Assembly: GCA_964409685.1 (NCBI GenBank)
Contig: CAYPEJ010000002.1
Location: 1 to 64,000, forward strand
From: Clostridium_AI sp964409685
Lineage (GTDB): Bacteria > Bacillota > Clostridia > Lachnospirales > Lachnospiraceae
DNA length: 64,000 bases
Direction of reading: 5' to 3'
A program made the position numbers and the translations under genes. Shown one piece after another: positions 8,568 through 17,555 of this stretch (within the stretch, counting starts at the first letter, position 1; each line of letters opens with the position of its first letter). Below the pieces are notes generated by a model that saw only the letters and a list, made by a program, of their open reading frames with translations, searched no databases and had not been told where the DNA came from.

Positions 8568-11500
8568 TGCGAGAAATCGAAATATTTTAGTTTCTGCAGC
8601 AGCAGGTTCTGGAAAAACTGCTGTATTAGTGGAACGTATTATTCAAATGGTAATTGATGAGAAAAGACCTGTTGATATTGATAGATTATTAATTGTAACA
8701 TTTACAAAGGCAGCGGCATCAGAGATGCGAGAACGTATTGAGAAGGCGTTGGAAAAGAAATTGGCAGAGTGTCCAGATAATCTGCATTTACAAAAGCAGA
8801 TGACATTGGTGCATAGTGCGCAGATTACAACGATTCATAGTTTTTGTAAGTCAATTATTCAGAATTATTTTTCTGTAATTGAATTAGACCCTAGTGTGCG
8901 TTTGGTAGATGAAGTGGAGTTACAGCTTTTAAAGGCAGATGTGGTAAGCGAGTTGCTAGAAGATGAATATGATAAGCAATCAGAGCGCTTTGTACATTTC
9001 ATTGAAGCGTATTCTACAGGAAAGACGGATGAGGGAATCGAAAAGTTTATTCTGCAATTGTATGATTTTTCTATAAGTGATCCGTGGCCAAAGGAATGGC
9101 TAGAGAAACAGAAGAATTCCTTTGATGTGAATTCAGTGGAGGAAATGGAAGAGACGGAATGGATGCGTTTCTTGATGGACTACATCCGTAGTATGCTTAA
9201 GAGTTTGCCAAAGAAAATTGAGTATGCGATGGAACTTTGTCAGAGTATGAATGGACCTCAGGCATATTATCATGCATTAGAATCGGATTATCAGTTGATA
9301 ACAGATTTGGTGAGTAAGACCAGTTATCAAGAACTTTATAAATCATTTTCCGTGTTAGAATGGGAGAAGCTAAAGAGAATATCGAAAAAGGATGAAGTTG
9401 ACCCAGAGCTTCAGGAAGAAGTGAAAGAGATTCGTAAGGAAGTGAAGGCAGCGGTTGATGATATTCGTAAGAAGTATTTTTACCAATCCATTGAGGAAAT
9501 GTATGAGGATTTGGCAAATACAAAAGAGGATATGTGTGTCTTACTAGACCTTGCTATGGATTTTTATGACCGTTTTCAAGCAAAGAAGATGGAAAAGAAA
9601 GTTATGGACTTTAATGACTTAGAACATTATGCTTTGAATATTTTAATAGCGGGGCATGAAGGGGATCAGATTACCTATTCGGAAGTTGCGGATGAGTTAA
9701 GTCAGTATTATGAAGAGATTATGATTGATGAGTATCAAGATAGTAATCATGTGCAGGAACTTTTGCTTACGAGTATCTCTAAGATTCGATTTGGGCAGCC
9801 AAATGTATTTATGGTTGGAGATGTGAAGCAAAGTATCTATAAGTTTCGTTTGGCGAGACCAGAGTTATTTATGGAGAAGTTGGAGAGTTATCAGTCATAC
9901 AAAGAGGGAGAGAGTTTATATCAGAGAATTGATTTGAGTAAGAACTTTCGAAGTCGTGATATTGTATTGGACTTTACGAACTTTGTATTCCGACAGATTA
10001 TGCAGGAGGAGTTAGGAAAGGTAAAATACGATAAGGATGCGGCGCTTTATCTTGGGGCGAATTATCCTGAGACCGAGAAGAATTGTGCAGCTAGTGTAGA
10101 AGTAATTTTTGTAACGGATGAGAATACATCGGAATATGGATTTGAGGAAGAGTTAAGTGCGGATGAATTAGAGGAATCTATCGAAGAAAGCCAGAGAGAA
10201 CTAGAGGCGAGAGCAGTTGCAGAGCGTATTAAAAAGTTGGTTGCTGAAGGATTCCAAGTGTATGATGGGGATTTGCAAGAGTATCGTCCAGTTCGTTATA
10301 GTGATATCGTGATTTTGCTTCGTACGGTTTCTGGATGGTCAGAGGATTTTGTAACTATCTTGACTGGGGAAGGAATTCCGACGGTATCGGATATGCAAAG
10401 TGGGTATTTTTCTGCTATTGAGGTAAAAACGGTGCTAAATATGTTGCATATTATTGATAATCCAAAGCAGGATATTCCATTAGCAGCAGTTCTTCATTCA
10501 CCAATGTTCCAGTTGACTTCTGAGGAGATGGGGAAAATTCGTGCAAAGGATAAGGCGGATGATTTTTATGATGCGGTGTATGTTTATCAAGAACATGGTG
10601 AGGATGATGAGCTAAAAGAGAAGCTATCTATTTTCTTTGGCAAATTAGAGCGATATCGTAGGATGTTACCGTATACGTCGATTCATCAGATGATAGAATT
10701 CATTTTACAGGATACAGGGTATTATGATTATGTGTCAGTTATGCCAGCAGGGGAACAGAGAATGGCGAACTTAGATATGTTACTGCAAAAGGCACAGGAT
10801 TTTGAGGCGACAAGTTATAAGGGATTGTTCCAGTTCAATCGTTATATTGAGAGACTTCATAAGTATAACATTGATTTTGGGGAAGCATTTTTATCGGATG
10901 ATGGAATGGACGCAGTAAGGATTATGAGTATCCATAAAAGTAAAGGGTTAGAGTTCCCAGTGGTATTTGTATCTGGTATGGGAAAACAATTTAATCTACA
11001 GGATGCAAGAAGTAAGTTAATTGTTCATGAAGATTTGGGATTAGGTGCGGACTATATTGATATTGATTTACGTCTGAAAAAGCCTACTTTAAGAAAACGT
11101 GCTATACAGAAGAAAATAGCTTTGGAGAGTTTAGGGGAAGAATTAAGAGTGCTTTATGTTGCATTTACAAGGGCAAAGGAAAAGCTTATCTTAACGGGCT
11201 TTATAAAGAAGCTAGAAGATACTATGCTCAAATGGGAAAAGTCTAAGTATCGGGAAGAGGAAAAGATAAGTTACATGGAACTGTCCTCTGCTAATTCGTA
11301 CTTTGCTTGGGTTGGGAATTGTTTATTTTATCCAAATTCATTGCCAACCAAGATAACGGTAAAGGGCTTGCGAGAGTTGGTGTTATCTGAGGTAAAGAAG
11401 GAAGCAGAGAAGCATTTTGATAAAGAGGCATTATTAGGATGGAATCCAGAAGAAGTCCATGATGAAGCAATTCGTGCTCAGATTCAGAATCAACTTACTT

Positions 11501-12228
11501 TTGTATATCCTTATGGAAAAGAGCAAGAGATACCAGCGAAATTTTCAGTATCGGAATTAAAGAGTAAGTATGGGGACGAGGATGAGGCTGAGCCTATGAT
11601 AGAAGATATGCCGATTATGGAACCACAACTTGAGGAAGAGGAGAAAAAGAAAGAACAGCAAAGTAGAGTGGCTGTGATTCCAAAATTTATGAGTGGGGAA
11701 GTGGAAGAATCTCCTACGGCACGTGGTATCTTGTATCATAAGATTATGCAAGAGATTCGTTTTGATCGAATTGATAGTTTATCAGATGTAGAACAAGAGT
11801 TAGAATGGCTTGTTCAAAGAAAAGTGCTCACAGAAGAACAAAAAAATAGCATTGATTTCAACAAGATCTATGTTTTTTTTGAAACAGATGTGGCAAAACA
11901 AATGAAACATGCATATACATTAGATAAACTACATCGAGAAAAACAATTTGTAATGGGTGTACCAGCCAACACACTCCCGATAGAGAGTAGTAGTGAAGAA
12001 CTGGTCTTAATTCAAGGTATCATTGATGCTTTTTATGAAACAGAAGATGGTTTGGTTTTGGTAGATTACAAGACAGATTATATACCAAAGGATGGATTAG
12101 ATGAATTTGTTAAGAAATATTCAGCGCAGATTGAGTATTATGCACTTTCACTAAACAAGACTATGGAGAAAGAGGTAAAAGAAAAATATTTATATTCCTT
12201 TTATTTAAGTAAACTTATAAAACTATAG
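8524..12228 (+). CDS. addA: ATP-dependent helicase/nuclease subunit A
   Basis: A 1234-residue UvrD-family helicase with a C-terminal RecB nuclease domain, the motor subunit of AddAB. Seen motifs: Walker A AGSGKT near residues 25-30, FTKAAASEMRERI, the DEYQDSN Walker B region, the GDVKQSIYKFRLARP motif, IHKSKGLEFP and YVAFTRAKEKL. The nuclease end has GIIDAF and VDYKTD. The start at 8524 is preceded by GGGAGGAGATCA and lies inside addB; the longer frame upstream reaches far into addB without a binding site. No Chi site or regulatory element can be assigned from the sequence. Confidence 0.95.
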   Translation: MASVRWTTDQQVVIDARNRNILVSAAAGSGKTAVLVERIIQMVIDEKRPVDIDRLLIVTFTKAAASEMRERIEKALEKKLAECPDNLHLQKQMTLVHSAQITTIHSFCKSIIQNYFSVIELDPSVRLVDEVELQLLKADVVSELLEDEYDKQSERFVHFIEAYSTGKTDEGIEKFILQLYDFSISDPWPKEWLEKQKNSFDVNSVEEMEETEWMRFLMDYIRSMLKSLPKKIEYAMELCQSMNGPQAYYHALESDYQLITDLVSKTSYQELYKSFSVLEWEKLKRISKKDEVDPELQEEVKEIRKEVKAAVDDIRKKYFYQSIEEMYEDLANTKEDMCVLLDLAMDFYDRFQAKKMEKKVMDFNDLEHYALNILIAGHEGDQITYSEVADELSQYYEEIMIDEYQDSNHVQELLLTSISKIRFGQPNVFMVGDVKQSIYKFRLARPELFMEKLESYQSYKEGESLYQRIDLSKNFRSRDIVLDFTNFVFRQIMQEELGKVKYDKDAALYLGANYPETEKNCAASVEVIFVTDENTSEYGFEEELSADELEESIEESQRELEARAVAERIKKLVAEGFQVYDGDLQEYRPVRYSDIVILLRTVSGWSEDFVTILTGEGIPTVSDMQSGYFSAIEVKTVLNMLHIIDNPKQDIPLAAVLHSPMFQLTSEEMGKIRAKDKADDFYDAVYVYQEHGEDDELKEKLSIFFGKLERYRRMLPYTSIHQMIEFILQDTGYYDYVSVMPAGEQRMANLDMLLQKAQDFEATSYKGLFQFNRYIERLHKYNIDFGEAFLSDDGMDAVRIMSIHKSKGLEFPVVFVSGMGKQFNLQDARSKLIVHEDLGLGADYIDIDLRLKKPTLRKRAIQKKIALESLGEELRVLYVAFTRAKEKLILTGFIKKLEDTMLKWEKSKYREEEKISYMELSSANSYFAWVGNCLFYPNSLPTKITVKGLRELVLSEVKKEAEKHFDKEALLGWNPEEVHDEAIRAQIQNQLTFVYPYGKEQEIPAKFSVSELKSKYGDEDEAEPMIEDMPIMEPQLEEEEKKKEQQSRVAVIPKFMSGEVEESPTARGILYHKIMQEIRFDRIDSLSDVEQELEWLVQRKVLTEEQKNSIDFNKIYVFFETDVAKQMKHAYTLDKLHREKQFVMGVPANTLPIESSSEELVLIQGIIDAFYETEDGLVLVDYKTDYIPKDGLDEFVKKYSAQIEYYALSLNKTMEKEVKEKYLYSFYLSKLIKL

Positions 12229-12275
12229 GATTTGGAAAAAATGACGGAAGAAACGATGAAAGCTGTTCAGAAATA

Positions 12276-12284
12276 TGATATAAT
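12276..12284 (+). promoter_or_regulatory. Extended -10 promoter before the first chemoreceptor
   Basis: TGATATAAT gives a perfect TATAAT (12279-12284) with the TGN extension (12276-12278). No good -35 is seen. Its place about 30 bases before the ATG at 12316 argues that the receptor can be transcribed apart from addBA and that the in-frame TTG at 12232 is not the start. Confidence 0.5.
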
Positions 12285-12315
12285 ATTTTCAAAGAACGAC
12301 GAAAGGATGATTCAC

Positions 12316-14409
12316 ATGAGGAAGAAAGTCGAGAAAAAAAGAAAACAAAAATCGGCTAGTTCCAGACAGCAAGAAAGTTCTAAAGTAAGAAGTTTGCGTT
12401 TAAAGCTTATTATTTCATTTTTAATTCCGGTAATATTTATTATAGCGTTAGGAGCCATTTCTTATATACAGGTTTCTGATGCTATGGTAAAGCAATATGA
12501 GAAGACTGCTAGTGACACAATGAATGCAAATAGTAACTATATGAATTTAATAACGAAAAACATCTCACATCAGGCAGTTAGAATTATGTCAGATTCTAAT
12601 TATACTAGTTATTATGAAAGAAAACATAAAAGTGTAAGTCAGGCGAACACTGCATACAGAACTCTTAAGGCTAATCTTGTAACATCAAGTGTTACGATTG
12701 ATTCACTTCAAAATATAGTTATTATTGGAGATGGAAATAACTCAATGGGCAATGGTAATATAAAAGTAAGTAATACATATTTCGATCAATTTGCCGAAAG
12801 CGAAGAAGGAAAGCTATTTATGAAAGATGCTAGTTTTCGCTATGTATGGAAGGGTTACCATGTTTTTGCAGATGAGGTATTAGGATTGGATCCTGAGGAT
12901 TATGGGTTAACATTGATTCGAGCAGGAGCAAAAGGAAAAACATATTTGTTTGTAGATGTTCAGATGTCTTCCATTGTATTCTTGTTAGACGAGATGTATA
13001 TGCCAGGCGGTTACACAGCCTTAATTTCAGCAGATAATCGTGAGATTTACTCTTCTAAGACAGTAGTAGGAGAAGAGGGAACATTTTTCCAATCTCAAGA
13101 CTTCTACCTAGAAGCAAAGAGTGGAAAAGAAGAAAAAGGTCATTCTATTGTTACAATTGAAGGCGAAGACTATTTATTTTTATATCAAAAGTTAGAAGAA
13201 ACAGGTGCAATGTTCTGCAATCTGATTCCGAGAAAATTAATTACATCCAATGCAAGAACAATTGGAAATACCACAATTGTCTTAACTTTGATTGCTGCAA
13301 TTGTAGCGATTTGTATTGGCGGTTATATTTCCAATGGAATTGGAAGAACCATTCGTAGAATGGTGAAAATCATTAATCAAGTATCGGAAGGGGATTTAAC
13401 AGCAAGATTTACAACTAGAAGAAATGATGAATTTCAAGTATTATCCATTCGTCTTTCTGCTATGTTAGATAGTATGCAGAAGTTGATTCAAGAAGTATCA
13501 AATGTTAGTACAAATGTATTAAATTCTGCTACGGAACTTGATGAAACTACGGATAAGTTATTGGTATCATCCAAGGATATCTCCACAGCTATTAACGAGA
13601 TGGCAACAGGTGCTTCACAACAAGTATGTGATTCAGACGATTGTGTGGGACAGATGGATGATTTATCTAGCAGAATCAATGATGTAGTAGTTTCTACAAG
13701 AGAAATTGATCAGATTTTTGAAACAACTAAAAACAAAGTGGATAATGGTATTAGTGTTGTAAATGATTTAAATCAAAAAGTTCAAGCCACAATACAGGCA
13801 ACCAATATAATTACCAATGGAATTGAAGAGTTAGAACAAAAATCGATTTCTATTGAAGGCATTGTAAAAGTAATTAATGATATCTCAGAACAGACGGATT
13901 TATTATCCCTAAATGCATCTATTGAAGCGGCAAGAGCTGGCGAAGCTGGAAAAGGATTTTCGATTGTTGCAGAAGAGATTCGTAAGTTAGCGGCTAAGTC
14001 TATGGATGCAGCCAGTGAGATTGCGTTAGTGATTTCGGATATTCAGGCAAAGACAAAAGAAACAGCAGATTCTGCAAGGTCAGCAGAAGAAATGATTTCT
14101 ACACAAGAAGAAGTGTTAAAGAATACAGTAGATGTATTTTCCAATATTAATACCGATGTAAATATATTAGTAAACCATATGAGTGATATTAAAGCGTGTG
14201 TAGATGCCATTGAAAAGCAAAAGGTTGGAGCGATTGATTCTATTCAGGATATTTTAGCAGTATCCGAAGAGTCAGCAGCTTCCGCGGAACAGATTAATTC
14301 TACAACCATTAATCAGACAAAAGAGATGGCGAAGGTTTCGAAAGCAGCGGCAGGATTGGCGAAGGATGCATCGTTGTTAAAGGATGCAATTCAAAAGTTT
14401 ACCGTATAA
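12316..14409 (+). CDS. Methyl-accepting chemotaxis protein with periplasmic-type sensor
   Basis: A 697-residue chemoreceptor. After a very basic, lysine-rich start it has a membrane helix near residues 28-50, an outer sensing domain of about 280 residues (probably dCache/Cache-like, not certain), a second helix near 335-357, a HAMP linker, and the long cytoplasmic signalling coil with the conserved tip SEQTDLLSLNASIEAARAGE. It would pass ligand signals to CheA/CheW. The start at 12316 has AAAGGA eight bases upstream. Its ligand cannot be told. It stands alone, as orphan receptors often do, and no other chemotaxis genes are in the window. Confidence 0.9.
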   Translation: MRKKVEKKRKQKSASSRQQESSKVRSLRLKLIISFLIPVIFIIALGAISYIQVSDAMVKQYEKTASDTMNANSNYMNLITKNISHQAVRIMSDSNYTSYYERKHKSVSQANTAYRTLKANLVTSSVTIDSLQNIVIIGDGNNSMGNGNIKVSNTYFDQFAESEEGKLFMKDASFRYVWKGYHVFADEVLGLDPEDYGLTLIRAGAKGKTYLFVDVQMSSIVFLLDEMYMPGGYTALISADNREIYSSKTVVGEEGTFFQSQDFYLEAKSGKEEKGHSIVTIEGEDYLFLYQKLEETGAMFCNLIPRKLITSNARTIGNTTIVLTLIAAIVAICIGGYISNGIGRTIRRMVKIINQVSEGDLTARFTTRRNDEFQVLSIRLSAMLDSMQKLIQEVSNVSTNVLNSATELDETTDKLLVSSKDISTAINEMATGASQQVCDSDDCVGQMDDLSSRINDVVVSTREIDQIFETTKNKVDNGISVVNDLNQKVQATIQATNIITNGIEELEQKSISIEGIVKVINDISEQTDLLSLNASIEAARAGEAGKGFSIVAEEIRKLAAKSMDAASEIALVISDIQAKTKETADSARSAEEMISTQEEVLKNTVDVFSNINTDVNILVNHMSDIKACVDAIEKQKVGAIDSIQDILAVSEESAASAEQINSTTINQTKEMAKVSKAAAGLAKDASLLKDAIQKFTV

Positions 14410-14426
14410 GAAGTAACTAATGTAAA

Positions 14427-14468
14427 AAACGTGTTACAGAATGTTTTCATTTTGTAACACGTTTTTTT
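14427..14468 (+). terminator. Intrinsic terminator of the chemoreceptor gene
   Basis: ACGTGTTAC (14429-14437) pairs with GTAACACGT (14454-14462), followed by seven T residues. A-rich sequence precedes the stem, so it may also terminate minus-strand transcription from the spore protein gene. Confidence 0.85.
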
Positions 14469-14487
14469 GATTCATAGGAAATTCTGC

Positions 14488-14694
14488 TCAAGATTTTTTC
14501 TTCTTTCGATTCGCTAAGATGCCACCGATTCTTCCACTTTCTTTTGCAGATAGAGAACGCCAGCCATTTGCAAATACTTTATCTACAACGCCGATTTCCT
14601 CAGCGATCTCATATTTCATTTGTTCTTCTAATGGCAATTCTTTTACATCATCCATGTTTAAGATTTCTTTTTTTTCTTTCTTCTCTTTTGGCAC
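14488..14694 (-). CDS. Small acid-soluble spore protein, alpha/beta-type-like
   Basis: A 68-residue protein resembling the DNA-coating spore proteins that protect the dormant genome. KYEIAEEIGV matches the region cut by the germination protease GPR, and NGWRSLSAKESGRIGG matches the conserved glycine-rich second helix. The N-terminus is unusually charged (Lys/Glu runs) and the end carries a Lys/Arg tail, so it belongs to the divergent clostridial branch. It starts at GTG, with GGGAGTGG about ten bases upstream. Expression in the forespore by sigma-G is expected for the family, but I could not identify a sigma-G promoter with confidence. Confidence 0.8.
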   Translation of the reverse strand: MPKEKKEKKEILNMDDVKELPLEEQMKYEIAEEIGVVDKVFANGWRSLSAKESGRIGGILANRKKKKS

Positions 14695-14766
14695 TTTTCA
14701 CCACTCCCTTTAAAGATTCCATTTTATAAAGAGAGTGTTACCAATTCGATGAACGAATATACAGTA

Positions 14767-15948
14767 TTACATAGAAAATGCAGGATTTTCTTCTACTTGT
14801 ATAAAATCATTAATGCGTAAAAATTCGCGAACGGCTAAGCAGATACCGCCATGTAAAACAGAATTATCTAGTTGAGACGTAGTAATACGTTTTACATTTT
14901 TGATATCGCAACCAAGTTGTTCTTCAATCTTATTTGCTAAACTTGGGAAGCGATGTGTAATATCGCTGTTAATAATTAAGTAATCAGGATTGTAGAAATT
15001 CAATATGTTATTGATACTAATTGCAGCGTATTTCACAAACTGATCCATTACTTCAATGGCAACAGGATGTTTCTCTGAGTATGCTTGGAATAAATCTTCT
15101 ATTTTCACATCTGGAACATGAATCTTTTCTCCAAAAGCTTCTACTAAGCTTGGAATGGAAAGATATTGCTCTAAACATCCACGGTTTCCACAAGAACATT
15201 TTTTGCCTTCAGGAACTACAATCGTATGGCCAATGGAACCAGCGGCACCGTTATGTCCAGTATATAACTTATGATTTAATACCATCCCTAATGAAATTGT
15301 ATTATGTATGTTCAAATTCGCAATATTCTCATATGTAGATTTGAAAGTACACTCACCAATAGCAGATAGATTTGCTTCATTTTCAATAAACACAGGAATA
15401 TGGAAAATTTGCTCTAATTTGTTTACTAAATCCACATTGGAGAAGTCAGTATGAGATGCAAAGTGGGACATATAGGTGATACGGTTTTTATGAACAATCC
15501 CATGCACACCAATGGTAATTCCTACGATTCCATAAACAGACTTTGTAGTAAGTTGTTGCATTGATTGAATTAATTCAATTAAAGCATCTACCACCTGTTC
15601 CAGTTCCCTAGGAGTTTGAATACGTTTGTACTGAGCGGCTTCCCCTTTTAAATCAGTAAGAGCTGCTGAGATCATAGTATCCCCTAATTCAATACTAATT
15701 GCATAGCCAGCCTTTTTATTGAAGGATAATAAAATTGGTTTACGACCAAATTTCGTTTCATCACTACCGATTTCTAATACAAGTTTTTGGTTTAATAGTT
15801 CTTGCACGATACTAGAGATCGTTGCTTTTGTTAGCCCTAATTTTTTTGCTAAAAATGCTCTTGATATAGGGTCCGAATTAATGATTTCTTCTAATACATT
15901 TGTACAATTAATGTTACGAATAAGTTCTTTGCTGCCTCTTATCATCAC
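14767..15948 (-). CDS. ROK-family transcriptional regulator
   Basis: A 393-residue sugar-responsive repressor of the NagC/XylR type. A winged helix-turn-helix occupies about residues 10-70 (AFLAKKLGLTKATISSIVQELL), followed by a ROK sugar-kinase-like fold. The zinc-binding signature CSCGNRGCLEQ is intact. The kinase-like part probably binds a sugar or sugar phosphate as effector rather than phosphorylating it. The start is a GTG at 15948 or the ATG one codon later, both behind GAAAGG. No sugar genes are adjacent, so the target regulon is elsewhere or unknown. Inverted repeats just upstream (15967-15984 and 15999-16026) may be autoregulatory. Confidence 0.85.
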   Translation of the reverse strand: MMIRGSKELIRNINCTNVLEEIINSDPISRAFLAKKLGLTKATISSIVQELLNQKLVLEIGSDETKFGRKPILLSFNKKAGYAISIELGDTMISAALTDLKGEAAQYKRIQTPRELEQVVDALIELIQSMQQLTTKSVYGIVGITIGVHGIVHKNRITYMSHFASHTDFSNVDLVNKLEQIFHIPVFIENEANLSAIGECTFKSTYENIANLNIHNTISLGMVLNHKLYTGHNGAAGSIGHTIVVPEGKKCSCGNRGCLEQYLSIPSLVEAFGEKIHVPDVKIEDLFQAYSEKHPVAIEVMDQFVKYAAISINNILNFYNPDYLIINSDITHRFPSLANKIEEQLGCDIKNVKRITTSQLDNSVLHGGICLAVREFLRINDFIQVEENPAFSM

Positions 15949-16129
15949 GTCATACCTTTCTGTCTTTTGAAATTATATATTCAATTACTTCAAGATGATT
16001 TTATCATAAAATGAATGTTGATAAAAGTAGAAAGTGTACTTCTTTTCGGGCTTTTCTATCTTTTATGGAAAGATGTGCAAGATAAAAGACAGATATGTCA
16101 AGTTGTGCAGCAAAAAGGATGCTTAATTA

Positions 16130-17284
16130 TCATAATTCAAGATAATGGAGTACATGAAAACCAAATTGCAGCTCAAATACAAACTGCTCATCTTGAAAAT
16201 CTCTCGCCAATAAATCCTTGATCAAGTTTATTCGATAATTAATTGTATTCCTATGACAGAAAAGCTTATCGGCAACTTCCTTTACACTTCGGTTGCAATT
16301 TAGATAAATCGAAAGCGTCTTCATTAGCTCTCCATTATGTACCCGATCATATTCTAATAATGGTTCTAAACAAGAGTAGTAAGACTTCAAAATTGTCTTA
16401 TCAGGTAAAGAAAAGAATAGTCGGTATATCCCTAAATCATCAAATAACATTCCATCCTGTTTCTGTTCCGTGGCAAATCGTAATGCCTCAAGAGATGACA
16501 AAAAGGATTTAGATATCAGTTCCAGTTCACCAACCATTTCTCCAATCCCATATGTAATCTTTCCACATTTACTGATTTGATACAACTTTTCAAACAAAGC
16601 TTTCATATGAGAACAAATGTCTGCTGTCTTGCAATTTTTAAACAGCAGAACGTGATACCCTTGAAAATGCAGATAAGTACACTCTGCTTCCATTTTATGA
16701 AAATATTCATCAATTGTCAGACTAATCAGATGTTCTGATATGTGAAAATCTTTTATGGAAAGAGACGTAATCACATATTCTGCTTTTAATGGCAATGCAC
16801 CATCTTCTAATAATGCCACATCCCTGTGAGACAGCTTATCTCCGCTAATCAATGCCTTTAAAATATGAGAAATATCGTCATACTGATGATTTGACTCAAA
16901 TATTTTTTGGCAGATTACTCGTGTTACGTCTACAAGATGAATTTCCCAAGGCATTGTAATTAACGGAAGCTGTGCTTCGTTACAAAAAGCAATCACATTT
17001 TCAGGGATCTCATCTGGCATAATGTATTTCCCAGTGTTAATAATCAATCCAGAAGCATTTTTTTTAGCAATGGATTTTGCATAAGTGTATAGACAGCTGC
17101 TTCCCATACAATTAAAGCCTGTAATAATAATCAACTCTCCACCTTGTAAGAAATCAATATTTTCTAAATCTTCTGAAAAATATAGCCACAGTGGGGTACG
17201 GTAAAGACCATCGCTGCCAGCGATTATTTCAAAGTGAAAAGTGCGTTTTGTTTCTTCTAATAAAGTACCGATAGACAGTGTCAT
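16130..17284 (-). CDS. PucR-family transcriptional regulator
   Basis: A 384-residue regulator with the N-terminal PucR (purine catabolism regulator-like) domain over about residues 8-125 and the C-terminal PucR-type helix-turn-helix near 325-375 (RSVKEVADKLFCHRNTINYRINLI). Family members sense small metabolites and usually activate catabolic genes for purines, GABA, amino acids or amines. It is divergent from the GabT-like gene across 270 bases that hold repeated TTGTGCT motifs, so it most likely controls that gene. Length and domain order are normal. No DNA-binding site is proven. Confidence 0.85.
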   Translation of the reverse strand: MTLSIGTLLEETKRTFHFEIIAGSDGLYRTPLWLYFSEDLENIDFLQGGELIIITGFNCMGSSCLYTYAKSIAKKNASGLIINTGKYIMPDEIPENVIAFCNEAQLPLITMPWEIHLVDVTRVICQKIFESNHQYDDISHILKALISGDKLSHRDVALLEDGALPLKAEYVITSLSIKDFHISEHLISLTIDEYFHKMEAECTYLHFQGYHVLLFKNCKTADICSHMKALFEKLYQISKCGKITYGIGEMVGELELISKSFLSSLEALRFATEQKQDGMLFDDLGIYRLFFSLPDKTILKSYYSCLEPLLEYDRVHNGELMKTLSIYLNCNRSVKEVADKLFCHRNTINYRINLIKDLLARDFQDEQFVFELQFGFHVLHYLEL

Positions 17285-17351
17285 GTTAATTCCTTCTTTC
17301 TGTGTATCTTTTCTATGAAAATTAACTATTTTGAGTATAATACAATTCTTA

Positions 17352-17428
17352 TTGTGCTACAAGCACAAAACAATAGCAGTAATATGGGTTCTTAAACCAT
17401 TGTGACAGAATTATAGTTGTGCTAACAT
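17352..17428 (+). promoter_or_regulatory. Promoter and candidate PucR sites upstream of the GabT-like gene
   Basis: A perfect seven-base dyad, TTGTGCT (17352-17358) and AGCACAA (17362-17368), lies in the divergent region. TTGTGCT recurs at 17417-17423, 65 bases away, overlapping a possible promoter TTGTGA (17400-17405), 17 bases, TAACAT (17423-17428). The arrangement suits an activator or repressor acting on gabT. Assignment to PucR is inference from position. Confidence 0.45.
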
Positions 17429-17555
17429 AAACACATGGAAAGCGACAAAGATGACGCAGTAAGGGATTCTTTGCTGCTTTTTATTATATAAATGAATAAA
17501 GAGAGAAAAAATAAAGTATGTGTTTATACACTTAGATAAAATAGGAGGTTTTAGC

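Noticed and set aside
9197..9523. Minus-strand open frame of 108 codons inside addA
   Set aside because: It is fully covered by addA, which has intact motifs on both sides, and no binding site precedes it.
15021..15338. Plus-strand open frame opposite the ROK gene
   Set aside because: It is a shadow of the ROK coding region, including its zinc motif, with no start signals.
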